64,000 bases of DNA from Ganoderma boninense. Lineage: Eukaryota > Basidiomycota > Agaricomycetes > Polyporales > Polyporaceae. The stretch spans positions 134,519 to 198,518 of the forward strand of contig PJEW03000013.1 of the NCBI GenBank assembly GCA_002900995.3, read 5' to 3'. A model generated the notes under the pieces. The model saw only the letters and a program-made list of their open reading frames with translations, searched no databases and was not told where the DNA came from. Positions 1 to 11,011 of this stretch are shown here, in pieces (the first letter of the stretch is position 1; each line of letters starts with the position of its first letter). Made by a program: the position numbers and the translations under genes.

Positions 1-3000
1 ACTCGGCGTCTGCAAACTTGAGCATCAAGGATTGCTTCGAGTAGGAGAGGACAGTGAGAGCCATCTCCGTCGAATCCTTGAGCAGGGGGTGGTAGACGAT
101 GACCTCCTTCTCCTGGGGATGACGCCAGATGCGGCCGAGGAGCTGGGTCAAGTCTTGATGAGACCAGAGGGAATCCTATAAAAGTGTTAATAATATAAAG
201 CATCCTCGTGAGTGGATGGACTTACCAAGACGACAAGAACGCAAGCCTCCGCCAAATTCAATCCGGCCATACCCACTCCTGAGAGCAGGCAAACGCGCGG
301 GCCATCGCGACCCGAATTTTTGAAGGCGTCGATGTCGGTTTGACGGGCGTTGCCAGTCTTGTTCCCGTTGACCTCGACGTACTTTATTCCGTAGAGGTCA
401 AGGAGCTGAAGAACGGTGAATCAGCGGAAGGTAAAAAGCATTGCAAAGACAGTCTTACTGCGGTAATGAGGGGATTGTTGGAGGGGAACGCGACGTAGAT
501 GATGATGCGATCGGGAGCACCTGGGGCACGGAAGACCTTGATGAAGTCGGGGTTGGCTTCGAGCTCGTTGACGTCATCAAGCTCTGGCAGCTCGTCGACG
601 ACAACGGTTGTGCGCAACATGGGCTGATTGTCTTGCGCCAAATGCCATTGAAGGATCTTCACGAGAGCAGTAAGCTTCGTGGAAGGCTTTGCGTTCCACG
701 CGTCAAGGCTCTTGGGTACCCAGAAGGGGTCTTCCATGAGGTAGTAATGGGTGTGCGTGCGGCGGAATTTCCCGTAGAAAGCCTTGAGAAGAAGTGAGCC
801 AAAGTTCGAGAGGAAGAAAATTAGGAGCGAAGGGGCCCGTGAACAAAGGCTGTCGCGAGCACTGCTGTGGGCGCGAGAGCTAGGACACGGTCCATAACTC
901 GAGATACCTCGGAGAGCCCGACCTGGTCGGGCCCCAGGAGAAGGCTCTCGATACGCACATACATTCCGCATGAGCGCGACTCTGCCGGCTCTCTCTCGGG
1001 GCCCGACCAGGTCGGGCCCTGAGAGACAGCCCAGGTCTTGCTCACTCACACAGCGCAAGCGCTGACTCCTACTGGCGAGGCCGTCTGCTGGGGACCGACC
1101 TGGTCGGGCCCCCAGCAGACGGCCCGGCTCTCGACCCCGTGCGAGCGTATATCGAGAGCTCTCTCTTGGGGCCCGACCAGGTCGGACCCCATTATCCTAT
1201 GTGAACGCGAAAAAAGACTTACATTGTCAGCCCTGTTGAGGTACTTGCCCTTGGTCGCGTTCTGGTCGTGCAGGATCTCGTCCGCCATCACCATCAAAGC
1301 GGCCTTCTCCTCGGGCGATGGTTGCAGAGCCAGGACCTGCTCGTGCAGCGGTGGCAGACCGGAGATCGGATCGCCCTTCCAGTCCACGGACTTAATGGTG
1401 CGACGGATGATGTACCCGTTGTAGCCCGCGCGGAAGTCGTCGACGAATCCGTGCATGGTCTCCATCTGAGTTTGCTTCATGGGAAGGGCAACTTCCCGCT
1501 TGATGAGCCGCTGAACGAAGTCGGGCTCTTGCCTGGCCTGCTTGAATTCCATGGCCGCTTTTCTTGCGGCCTTTGCCATTTCTTTTTTGATGGTCTTGCC
1601 CAACTGGCCGTCTCGGCACAGCGGGAGGTCGAGAGCGAGACCGATGTAGAACAGGTCCTGTGGAACGCAAGTCAGTTAGAGACGTTGCGCCGGGGCTACA
1701 TCGTTCAAAGTCCACGTACCAGAGGACCGTTCTGTATCGGCGTCGCCGTCATGGCGATGCGCGCATGCGATTTCTCGAACAGAGACCACACGCACATGTA
1801 CACGTTGTTGGGGTTGCGGAGCTTCGCGGCCTCGTCCATGATCGTCATGGCGAACTGTCCTTGCTCGAATATCGTCGTGCCGCGCGTCTGAAGCTTGGCA
1901 CGGCCGTTGTCGACTATTGGACGAACGGGCGGTTGTTCGTGCGGACGCAAATAATAATGCATGCCGTCCGACTCCACCGCCTGCGGGAATCAGAACTGTA
2001 AGTCAATGAGGCAAGGAAAGACTTACCGCCGTCGTCGCAAGGATTATCCTCCGACACATTGGAAGGCCTCCACGCTTCTCGTTCAACTTGTTCCAGAAGG
2101 GCCGGCGACGGTCAGCGGAGTAGGCGTGCGTGTAGGGGAGGACGTCGAAGTAGCCGTGTCCGAGGTAGCGATGAAGTTCGCGCATCCACTGCGTGTGCAG
2201 GGGGACCGGCACAATGATGAGATGTGGCCGGTCCGGGAGATTCGTAGTTCGCTTCTTGGCTGAGGAGAGTCAGTGCAAAGTCACGAAACCAACTTGAATG
2301 TGAGAGACGTACCGAACATTCCGGGGAACTTGCGCTTCTTCGTGAAGGTATCGAAATACCAAGCGTACAGCGCGATCGTCCCGACGACCTGCATCGTCTT
2401 GCCGACTCCGACGTCGTCCATGAGAAGCGTGGGTCTGCCTGCCATGACTTGGATCATGAGCTGCGCGATGCCGACGATTTGATGCCAGAAGGGGAACAGG
2501 GGGACCAGTTTGCGGTCGTTCAACAACTGCTGCCACGTGTCGGTGTCCTTGGAGACGACGAGCCCGTTTGGGTCTTGAAGGGTGTTCATCCCTTGGATGC
2601 GCTTCTGGTCGAGCGCGAGCAAAGCCCACATCTCATCAGGGGTCTTGTCCTGCAAGTGCTCGACGCCAGTGGACCAGCCTTCGAACTGGTAGGGGGGGAT
2701 GTCCTCGTCCTCGTCCTCGTCGAACTCGAAGACCTCCTCGGACACGGCCTCAACAGCCTCCGTCAGCTCCCCCATGACAACAGCGACGTACGACTCTGTC
2801 GCGAGCTCCTTCAAGGCCTTACGAAGAGGGGCCGGCAGCTTGCTGTTCTCCGAGAGCGGCGCGTTCTTGCTGGCGGTCTCTTTAATTTCCGCCAAGCGCT
2901 CCTCCCAATGTTTCATGTGCTGGACCGATTCCTCGTCGCCAAACCGCCGAGCGCGCACGAGGAATTTCTTGATTTTTTGTATGAGGTCGACGACGACCTT

Positions 3001-3753
3001 GTGGGGCATGTCATCAGGCAATTCTGAATGCGCAGTTAGCAATGAAGATGTGCGATTAACATTAAAATAAAACTCGCCTTCGAGTTCTGCGACCAATTCA
3101 TCATGTGCCTGCAACGCGCCGCTGTGGTTCCTCGTGAACCGCTTCGTCTGCGACTCCCAACGTGCTTGAATGAGAGACTTGACGAAGGTATGAATGTGAG
3201 CTTGGACGATGTCCTCGGCCTCCAGAGAGTCGTCGCCAAACAACCTGTCCGCCAAGGTGATGTAGATGGTGTCCATTTTAATTTGCGCGATAGGGTAGGG
3301 CTGAGAATCATGTTAACGAGAAATAATGAGCCGGATTAGTAAAACGGGACGTACTTTGCTCCTGCCCCGCCGACGGTGAAACTCGTAGAATTCATATCCG
3401 GCATCCTTCAACACGGCGTTGACGACGGCGGGAAAGCCCCAAGTGGACCAATGCTTGCGGACCCAATTCTTGAGGGTCTGGAGGCCAGCGGAATAGAACG
3501 ACATCTCCGCGTGAAGGTGGCTGGAAAGGAAATTGTGGCGAGCAGTGGACGAGCCGCGCTCCACATAAGCGTCGAAAGCGGACTTGGCACCGGGGTAGGC
3601 CGAGGCAAGCACGTCGATCGCCTCAGCGGTGCACTCGTCAGAGAAGGGCGCGACTGGGATGCCGGTGACGGCTTGGAACGTCTCGCTGTCGAAGGAGTGC
3701 GCGTTGTCGGCGGCGAGGTTGAGGAGCATGCCGGCGTTGGTGTTGGACGGCAT
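1..3753 (-). CDS. SNF2-family helicase-like ATPase, 3' end outside the window
   Basis: A multi-exon gene encoding a SNF2/SWI-type DNA-dependent ATPase, expected to act on chromatin in the nucleus. Motifs appear in order on the minus strand: a Walker A loop with GVGKT near 2400; a Walker B/motif II reading DEAAKLRN near 1840 (the family norm is DEAH); motif III TATPIQN near 1740; then a C-terminal helicase lobe with GVGMAGLNL near 270 and the arginine-finger motif QLLGRIWRHPQ near 140. Canonical introns include 176-225 (50 nt), 406-458 (53 nt) and one of about 440 nt at 783-1222. An acidic stretch lies near 2700-2760. The ATG at 3753 (MPSNTNAG) is the first clear methionine, but the frame stays open upstream and more 5' exons may lie at 3800-4230. 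Motif changes relative to canonical SNF2 make activity uncertain; the reading frames otherwise look intact. Confidence 0.82.
905..1195. repeat. Array of four palindromic repeats inside a helicase intron
   Basis: Four copies of the 17-bp palindrome GCCCGACCWGGTCGGGC begin at 916, 1001, 1093 (one mismatch) and 1171 (one mismatch), spaced 85, 92 and 78 bp. The copy at 1093 sits in a longer inverted repeat covering 1081-1122 with arms of about 20 nt. The array accounts for most of the unusually long intron 783-1222. Confidence 0.9.
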
Positions 3754-4230
3754 GGCGAAGAACGGGAGGGCGAGGGTTGTCTCAGTGCGAAGGCGAGCGT
3801 AGAGCGACTCGGAGGGTGTTCGTAGAGGGGGACTCTGGCACGGGGATCCCGGCTGGAGGTCTCTCAAATTAAATATTGTCCTTGACGACCTCGAGGCAGG
3901 ATACCTTGAGCTTCGTGGTTCTACCTTGCATGACGGCGACCACCTGTCATACAACCTTGCAACAAGTACAAGGTCCGTCAGAAAGAAGACGGATACAAAT
4001 TAATCTCCGTCGCTCAAGCGCATGGAATTCGCATCTCCGCGGAAGGCATGCTCAATCTTCACCATAAAAGTGTAAACGTCGACTGACACGTTCCCGCGCA
4101 GGCTCCGCCTGCATACGTTTGTGATTCCCAAATGGGCAATCTGCTGGTCGGGTATCGTTGCGTCCATGACTAAAGAAGCTTCAAGTTCGGCACAGTTCTG
4201 AAAAATGCATGATTGAGTATCAATCACCAA
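3754..4230 (-). other. Upstream region of the helicase gene, possible extra 5' exons
   Basis: The frame of the first helicase exon stays open upstream to about 3860, where a plausible 3' splice site (TTTGAG on the minus strand) and a GTATCC donor occur. A further open minus-strand stretch at 4000-4230 encodes 76 aa ending in a stop. These could be 5' exons of the helicase gene. I could not join them unambiguously. Confidence 0.3.
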
Positions 4231-4242
4231 TACATGAGGTGA

Positions 4243-4560
4243 GATAGCACCCGACCAGGTCGGGCCCCTGCCACGGGGTGCTTCACGCGCCGCTTTCCCT
4301 ACGCAGGGGTACCTTCACGCGCGTGGTTCTTCGTTGGTACATTTCCTCCGGATAGCACCCCCCCACCCCGGGAAGGACCCGACCAGGTCGGGCCTCTGCA
4401 ACGGGGTGCTTCACGCGCCGCTTGCCTTGGTCGTAGTTTCCGCCGCGTGCGGCGCAGATAATGTACTGAACGGCGGGAGTTGCGCTATTCGGTATCACGA
4501 CCCTTCTGCCTTCGGACTGCTGCACAGGGGCCCGACCTGGTCGGGCCCCTGTGCTCGCTC
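4243..4560. repeat. Second cluster of the 17-bp palindrome (three copies)
   Basis: Copies start at 4249 (one mismatch), 4377 (one mismatch) and 4531 (exact). The last is the centre of a perfect inverted repeat at 4522-4554 with 16-nt arms around a single central base. The first two copies share about 30 bp of right flank (an ACGGGGTGCTTCACGCGCCGC stretch with minor differences), so they look like a tandem duplication with a period of about 128 bp. Confidence 0.9.
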
Positions 4561-4850
4561 CAGTTTGCCTGTTCGTAGTTGCCGTCGTGTTCCTGACATT
4601 GATCTTTACCACATGCAGGAAGACAAGGTACTCAGCGCGCGTATTCTGAGTTACCATATGCCATCAGGAAAATCCCCAAATGCTATTGGGCCACATTTAT
4701 CCATAATTCGGGCGATTAGAGCATTAGTCTAATTCGCTTAGTCCCCAGCTAATGAGTCGTCGATAGTCCCATTAGTATGCAGTATTGACCCATTAGAGCT
4801 CGCTCTGAACGGTGGGATATATGGCACTAATACGCATATAATGCTACAGC

Positions 4851-4912
4851 TGTTTCGGAAATTTGTGTCCGCCCATCACTCCGCTCGAAAAATCAAAAAA
4901 ATCGAAAAATCC
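4851..4912 (+). repeat. Segment shared with the leader of the Tc1/mariner transposase
   Basis: About 60 bp starting GCTACAGCTGTTT and ending in an A-rich tract match 18109-18172, directly upstream of the transposase ATG, with scattered differences. Similarity stops on both sides. Probably a relic of the same DNA transposon family. No transposase coding was found next to it here. Confidence 0.6.
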
Positions 4913-5444
4913 GAGGGCGAGAGAGTGCCATTGAGGGGGCAAGGAGGAGCCTTAAGGACTTTGTAGAAATAGATAAATGTGGCTTGCATGCATCTGAAAT
5001 GTCATAGAGCAAGCTACGAAGCTCAAGGAGTACAAAGGAGAGGCTTGGTGAAACTGGTGCCACGCGCGTGGCCACTTGGATGCTCTGACTTGGTGTCAAT
5101 TCGGACACTCTTCCCTCTGGCTTCTCTTCGCACGGGATAAAGGCGTCCACACGCCGGTCAAGCGGTCGCAAGGCTGCCGGCAGCGATGTCGAATGCTCTG
5201 CTGGTTCTGTCTTGGATCCTGGACGCGCCGCCATCATCTCGCTTTCTTCTTCTGCTGGCAATGTGGCTTCAGTTAGCGACAATCATCCTCTCAGCGTGCA
5301 TCCTCACCTGGCGATGATGACCACAACACATACACATCTGAGCCTGTCTATGGCATATCCTGGCAGGCATTTCGGGAGGTGATGGACGGAGTCATGGAGG
5401 ATTCTACATCTGGTAGTATGTTCCCCAGTGACTGTCACTGGTGA

Positions 5445-5884
5445 ATGTACTATTGGCTGGTGATTGAAAAATGTTCAGAGTCCAGTCTTGACATTCCTCT
5501 CAAAATCATCGTTCTTCCACCTCTCACTGGCAAGGTGAACTCAAAAGCATCAGAATCCAAGCCTGGACCCAAAGCCACACCACAGAAGCTCCGCAAGAGT
5601 GCATCCAGTGACACTGAGAACCTGGCAAAGCCAGCGGCTTCAACTTGTCTGTCCAAAAAGGCCGAGTCTGCAGCCACTAGCAGCTCAATCAAGAATGCCA
5701 GACTCAAACCAAAGGTTGAAGAGCACCGTATCAAGCGTGCACGCTCTTCCGGTGCGTCTAACACACTAGTCCAGCATGTACACCGTGCACTGGCTTCATA
5801 AAGACTGACTTTGACTATCCTGCAAATTCAGACGAGTCGGGTGTGGAGGACTCGGAGAAGAAGCCGGTTGTGCGAGAGGATAGC
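5445..5884 (+). pseudogene. Gene X, N-terminal fragment (copy A), cut by Copia copy 1
   Basis: Unknown protein. An open frame at 5445-5801 encodes a lysine/serine-rich, low-complexity basic region. A second frame at about 5809-5884 encodes an acidic stretch ending VVREDS. This acidic frame continues without a shift across the Copia insertion: after removing the element and one target-site copy (ATAGC), the codons run straight into SGDKENN at 10080. That shows both pieces were one exon. The join between the two frames at 5752-5808 is unclear (a GTGCGT donor and an AAAG acceptor exist but the phases do not match). No known domain was recognised. Confidence 0.5.
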
Positions 5885-6097
5885 TGTTGAACAGCATAGC
5901 TGCGTACATAGATATTGGCAAAGCCTGATATCTTATCCATCTGCAGAGGCACTGTATAGCCACCCCACATGATCATCTCTTGTGCCGCACTGCCCCGATG
6001 TCTCTGGCAGTGCATTCCCGTACTGTATAGCATTAGTAATACAGTACATCCTGTAGTATATATATGGCCCTCATTGGCCCTAATTAGAACAGAACTT
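5885..6097 (+). repeat. Truncated 5' LTR of Copia copy 1
   Basis: It matches the first part of the LTR at 9722-10079, including the TATATATATGG promoter-like stretch, but lacks about 24 bp near the start and everything after GAACAGAACTT. The junction 6097/6098 shows no obvious microhomology. Confidence 0.92.
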
Positions 6098-7222
6098 CTA
6101 CACCATGAGTTGTATACTGACTGCATGCCTCAATTGGCAGTGACTAGTGTTGCAAGTTCCTCTCGTTGTGTAGATGTATCGCACATACCTGTAGCTACAA
6201 CTGTATTATCCGTAGCTGCAGAAGATAATTCATGTCTTCACCACTCTACATATGCAGTGTGCGCAAAGTGCAAGGGGAAAGCGAAATCAGTTGATCGCAA
6301 TAACAGTGTCTGGATGCTTGACTCAGGAGCATCGACACACTTCACCTACTCCTTGGGTGATTTTGCTGATTTCCACTACTACAAGACCAAACGTCTGCTC
6401 AGCACTGCTGATAGTACGACATATATGACTGGCGAAGGCACTGTCTTCCTACTATTGGAGACAGGCAGAACTTTAAGGTTGACAAATGTTGCTTTGGTTC
6501 CAAATCTCACCAACAAACTCATATCTATGGGTGCTCTTCTGCGAAGCGGGATGTCAGTGTGTGCCACTACCGCCAAGATCTCGCTTTACAGCAGCAAGAA
6601 CCATGTGGTTTCTTTTAAACCATGTGAAGTTGGTGATACAATATACGTGATTTATATGCAGCCTGTTCAGGTGCGAAGCATGGTCGCCTTGGCAGGCATA
6701 GACTATGATACTCTCCACTGTCGCTTAGGCCATCCTTCAGACAACATGCTGAGACACCTTCGGAAACACACTGAGAAGTGTCCGATTGTTGAGACTCCCA
6801 AAAGGAACTCGATTTGCCATGGATGTGCTGAAGGCAAAATGCCATCGCAGTCTCACCCGATTGACAATCGGCATGCATCTAAGCCTTTTGAGCTGATCCA
6901 TGTTGATCTGAAAAGTTTCCCCGTGCCGTCGTACCACAAGTACCAGCATGCAATCCTATTTTATGATGACTACACATCATATTCATGGGAGATTTGCCTT
7001 CACACCAAAGCCAATGTGCTGCTGTCTACACGACAATGGATCACATATGTCGAGACACAGTACGATGCAAAAGTAATCAAGTGGAAATCAGATTCTGGAG
7101 GCCAACTCAAATTACTCGCCTTCACCAACATGCTCAAAGACCGCGGCATCGAGATCATTCCAAGCGCGCCTCATTTGTTTGATGAGACCTCATTTTCAAA
7201 GTGCTCGCACAACAAGAAGTGA
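6098..7222 (+). pseudogene. Copia protease and integrase segment (copy 1)
   Basis: Encodes a retropepsin with an intact active-site motif LDSGAST near 6320, then a GAG-pre-integrase/HHCC zinc region (H..H near 6715-6730, CHGC near 6820), then the start of the integrase core with HVDL near 6900 and KSDSGGQ near 7090. The core stops short: after the SAPH motif the sequence jumps to an unrelated tail and a stop at 7222, so the catalytic glutamate region is deleted. Copy 2 has the identical deletion. The frame opens upstream at 5969 inside the LTR, so no true start is present. Confidence 0.9.
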
Positions 7223-7616
7223 CAAGGGCAGCATGATGCGCCCGAACCAGTTGAACCTGTCGACCAGGCAACTGCTCCTTTTTTACTCCCTGATGACAGC
7301 GATGAGCCACGGCATCCTCCCACAAAACCTTCCACAAAGGGCAAGGGTAAGGCACGAGACGTCGCACCTGCACCAGCTCCAGCTGTACCCCCTGTACCAT
7401 CTCAACCTAGCGCACAGCGCAGGGAGAATGTACCAGTAGTGCAACACCCTATGCCGCCACAACCTCCTCCAGTTGAAAGACAAGTCACGGAAGGATCGCG
7501 ACGGCCTGCGAGGGAGCGGAAAGTACCAGTTTGTGAAGGCAATGTCTATGGTGAATCACGACACCCTACAGACATTTCTAAAGATATTGAGAAACAGGGA
7601 TTGTGGACACGAATGA

Positions 7617-8858
7617 TTGGTGAACAGCCGAGTCGCTCTCGGACTGCACCTCTTTCGAGAGATGAACAGGTTCCTGGACCTAGTTACACCCGATCACTTC
7701 CACAACCACGCCAGAGATTTGCTGAATGCGGTCTACCTGTTTTTTTTTCCATGTTCGATGTGCATGCACAGGGAACCTACCCCTGTAATCTCGTCTAGTA
7801 GTAGCGATGCTGAGGAAGAGGAGGACTTGGGCTCAGACCCAACACCTGCATATGTCCCACCTCAACCTCAACCTTCAGCTTCTAGTCCAGATGGGCCAGA
7901 CCCCGACGAAGACAATGATGGTGATGATGATGATGAGGAAGAAGAAGATGATGACGAGTCTAAAAAAGAGTCATCAGGTCAATTGTCTGAAGAAGTCGAA
8001 GGTGTCTTGCGTGCTCCTAGAACTGATGAGGCACAACTATGCTGGGAAGGGGGAGCTAGTCTCATCCAATTCCTCATCGCGAAAGCGATCCCACCAAATG
8101 AGGGGGAGAAAGTACCACCGCCTAATGTGCGTGAGTGGACTTACCGTGATATCACCAGCCTACCAAAGGCTGAGCAAAAGGAGTGGTTTACCGCTTGCCA
8201 TGAAGAAATAGAGGCCCTTTGCAGGTGCAATGTTTATGATGTGGTCGATCGTACAAAAGGACGTAAGGTTGTCAAAAACCGCTGGGTATTTGACATCAAA
8301 ACTGACAGTTGTAAGAAAGCCAGGCTTGTAGTGAAAGGCTTCTCCCAGGTCAAAGGCGAAGACTTTGACAAGATATTCTCTCCAGTTTTACACTTTGAGA
8401 CAGTCCGTCTCATCATAGCGCTTGCAGCACTCGAGGACTGGCACATTTCAGGACTCGATGTGCGCAGTGTCTACCTATATGGCAAACTAGATGAAGAAAT
8501 CTACTTGGAGCAGCCAGAAGGATTTCGCATCCCTGGCTCTGAGCACAAAGTCTTCAGATTGAAGCGTGCTCTATACGGACTTAAACAGGCAGGCTTAGCA
8601 TGGTGGCGCACCTTGTCTGAGTCTATGAAGTTGATGGGCTTTAAACACCTCACCAACGATGCAGGATTGTACATCTACAGACATCACTCACATGGTAAAC
8701 TTGTAGTTGTAATCGTCTATGTTGACGATGCACTTTTCTGTGGGTGCAACAAGAAGCTTGTAGCTCTTCTCAAAGCTCGCTTCATGAAGAAATGGGAATG
8801 CCGTGATCTTGGCGATGCCAAAGAGTTCTTGCGCATGCGCATTACTCGCATAGGCTGA
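7617..8858 (+). pseudogene. Copia reverse transcriptase segment (copy 1)
   Basis: 413-codon open stretch. The first ~150 residues form a linker with a strongly acidic run (Asp/Glu near 7915-7965). After that comes an RVT_2-type Copia reverse transcriptase: WVFDIK, LVVKGFSQVKGEDF, the palm motif YVDD near 8720, and LGDAKEFL near the end. It stops at a TGA (8856-8858), after which reverse transcriptase sequence continues for some 20 codons to another stop. The predicted protein appears identical in copy 2. Confidence 0.92.
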
Positions 8859-9033
8859 AAGATCTTCTTAGATCAGCGTGCATATTTGGAAAAAGTACTG
8901 GACCGCTGCGGCATGACAAACACGTGACCTGCTTTAACTCCACTCCCTGCGGGTTACATACCTGCACCCAACACAGAACAATCCATGCCGGAACTTCGCT
9001 TCAGAGAAAATCATCTGTTCTCTACTCTACCTC

Positions 9034-9669
9034 ATGCTGGGTACAAGACCAGATCTGACTTTCACTGTGACCAAACTGGCACAATATGCTGCGAACCCGA
9101 GCACAGATCACCTTAGCAAGGCACTCCACATCTGCCGCTACCTCGTCGGAACCAAGAAATATGCCTTGGTTTATAATGGCGAATCTCAGCTTGGCTTAAC
9201 AGCTGGGACTGATAGTGATTGGGCCTCAGACCCATACACTCGACGCTCGCAAACTGGCTTCATGCTAAAGTTAGCGAACTGTGCATTTTTGTGGGTTTCA
9301 CGTGCACAGAAGACCATTGCCCTCTCCTCTACTGAGGCTGAATATATGGCAATGAGCGACTGTAGTTGCCAGATAGTCTGGGTTTACAACTTGCTTGCTG
9401 AACTTGGCTATCATCTCGACTGTGTACCATTGTCTAGAGACAACCAAGGCTCCATTCACATCGGACAAAACACTGTAACAGAAGCGAGGTCAAAACACAT
9501 CAACATTTGCTACCACTACATCCATGAAGTGTACAATCGAGGCATCACCGACATATTCTATGTCGAAGGGACTAATAATCCCGCTGATATTTTCACCAAG
9601 AACTTGGGCACCATGAAGTTCCACTGCTTCCATCCCTACCTTGGTTTGCATTTCCCTAAGGCTGCCTAA
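9034..9669 (+). pseudogene. Copia RNase H segment (copy 1)
   Basis: 211 codons covering the end of the reverse transcriptase connection and RNase H. Seen: TRPDLTF, a DSDWASD motif, the hallmark ALSSTEAEYMA, and the C-terminal KHINICYHYIHE and TKNLG stretch. The frame is shifted relative to the upstream reverse transcriptase segment. It ends 52 bp before the 3' LTR. Confidence 0.92.
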
Positions 9670-9712
9670 AGAGCGCCATGTCCGCTTGCATACTTGTGGG
9701 TGCATACTTAGC

Positions 9713-9721
9713 GAGGGGGAG
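9713..9721 (+). other. Polypurine tract of Copia copy 1
   Basis: GAGGGGGAG directly abuts the TG of the 3' LTR, as expected for the plus-strand primer of an LTR retrotransposon. Confidence 0.8.
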
Positions 9722-10079
9722 TGTTGAACAGCATAGCCGAGCACTGCATGCACAGCATAGCTGTGTACATAGATATCGGTATAGCCCGATATCTCATCCA
9801 TCTGCATAGGCGCTGTATAGCCGCCTCACATAATCATCTCATGTGCTGCACTGCCCCGATGTCTCTGGCAGTGCATTCCCGTACTATATAGCATTAGTAA
9901 TACAGTACATACTGTAGTATATATATGGCCCTCATTGGCCCTAATCAGAACAGAACTTTTCTCTCTTCTCCTCACTCGATACAAGCCTTTACCTCACACT
10001 AGCCAGGTGAGTATGTGACGTGCGTGCACACTGCGTGTAGTGCCCTCCCCATAGTGGGTGTCTCCCACTATGTTCAACA
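9722..10079 (+). repeat. 3' LTR of Copia copy 1 (358 bp)
   Basis: Bounded by the 9-bp inverted repeat TGTTGAACA/TGTTCAACA. It contains a TATATATATGG stretch and, at its very end (10050-10072), a perfect hairpin with a 9-bp stem CATAGTGGG/CCCACTATG and a 5-nt loop. It lies in the duplicated arm and pairs with 21785-22142. Confidence 0.95.
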
Positions 10080-10597
10080 ATAGCGGAGACAAGGAGAACA
10101 ATGGTGACAGTATGTCCGATGCTCTTGCTCCACCCATGAATGCTCCTCATCGGCACGGTCGTCCTCAAAAACCAAAGGTGTCAGATTTGCCTGAGGTGTC
10201 AATGTACTTGGTCTCTGTGTACATCAAGATCGAGAAGCCTCTCCCGAAGAAGGGAAAATCTGACTTCCACGCGGAGGACCACTGGATGAAAGGGCCGGTG
10301 ACTGTTACTCAAGACAACTTTGGACATGGTCTGGGAGGATTTCCTTCAGGATGTTGCATGTGAAGTGGAGACCAAGGTGAAGCATCTTGTTATCAAGTCT
10401 CTCAGGTGGACGATGGAGGACCCGATGGAGAAGCCGAAGTCCAGGGGCACAGTGCAGCAATGCTTGCCCATAACCAACAATGCTGGCTTCGCAGTCTTCA
10501 TTTTAAATGGTATTCTAGCGACTCATGGCACCCGGTCGCTTCTCGTGAAGATGAGCCCCCAGGCAAATCAGTATGTCACAAATTGGTTCTCAGGTGT
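10080..10597 (+). pseudogene. Gene X, middle fragment (copy A)
   Basis: Starts exactly at the Copia target site and encodes SGDKENN..., then a basic HRHGRPQKPK stretch, VYIKIEKPLPKKGKSDF, and after a frame change near 10320 (an intron or a 1-nt shift) DMVWEDFLQDVA...VKHLVIKSLRW. It ends where the Gypsy LTR begins at 10598. The same sequence is present on the other strand at 21267-21784. No domain recognised. A methionine codon overlapping the end of the LTR (10069) is a by-product of the insertion. Confidence 0.6.
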
Positions 10598-11011
10598 TGT
10601 CACAGCCTATCGACTGTGCCACCAAACAAACAAACAAAGGGGCTCACTGATAGGGCACACGGGGTGGCAACAGAAGAGAAGAGGATGGATTGCCTAGACT
10701 AGAAGGCGCAGAGGGGCAGGGGCTGTTAGGCTGCCTACAGTGGAAGGGAGGGAAGAACAGAAGACAGAATCTGAGGTTCTTGATCCCACATCACAGCCCT
10801 TTATATATTACATGGGAACGGTGCACAGACCATCAGTTCAGGGCAGGTCCCCGGACCTGTCGCAGGTGAGAGAATGATCTAAGAAGCAGATAGGATAGGG
10901 AAAGAGATAAGATAAAAGGAAGAGATGAGATAAAGGAAAAGATAAGATGAACCGAGAGATAACTTGTCCTGATAAGATGCCAGACTAAGTGTGGCACGAA
11001 AAACCGTGACA
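10598..11011 (-). repeat. 3' LTR of Gypsy 1 (414 bp)
   Basis: Starts TGTCACAGCC and ends CCGTGACA. The sequence GAAGAGGGGG (minus strand, 11017-11026) next to it is the polypurine tract. Its counterpart at 20853-21266 has the same length and is flanked by the 5-bp duplication ACACC. Confidence 0.93.

Larger units (their letters stand above)
5885..10079 (+). mobile_element. Ty1/Copia LTR retrotransposon copy 1, internally deleted
   Basis: The element starts TGTTGAACA at 5885 and ends TGTTCAACA at 10079 and is flanked by a perfect 5-bp target duplication ATAGC (5880-5884 and 10080-10084). The 3' LTR is full length (9722-10079). The 5' LTR is cut after 213 bp at 6097 and joined directly to the protease region, so the rest of the LTR, the primer-binding site and gag are missing. 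The order protease, integrase, reverse transcriptase, RNase H is the Copia order. Several frameshifts and stops make it non-autonomous. The part from 6098 on is the first arm of the inverted duplication. Confidence 0.95.

Noticed and set aside
4522..4554. Perfect hairpin read as a bacterial-type transcription terminator
   Set aside because: No T-tract follows, and the host is a eukaryote; the hairpin belongs to the palindromic repeat family.
7807..8211. 134-codon open frame overlapping the Copia acidic linker and its mirror at 23653-24057
   Set aside because: A shifted-frame shadow of the Asp/Glu-rich tract; the reverse transcriptase frame explains the sequence.
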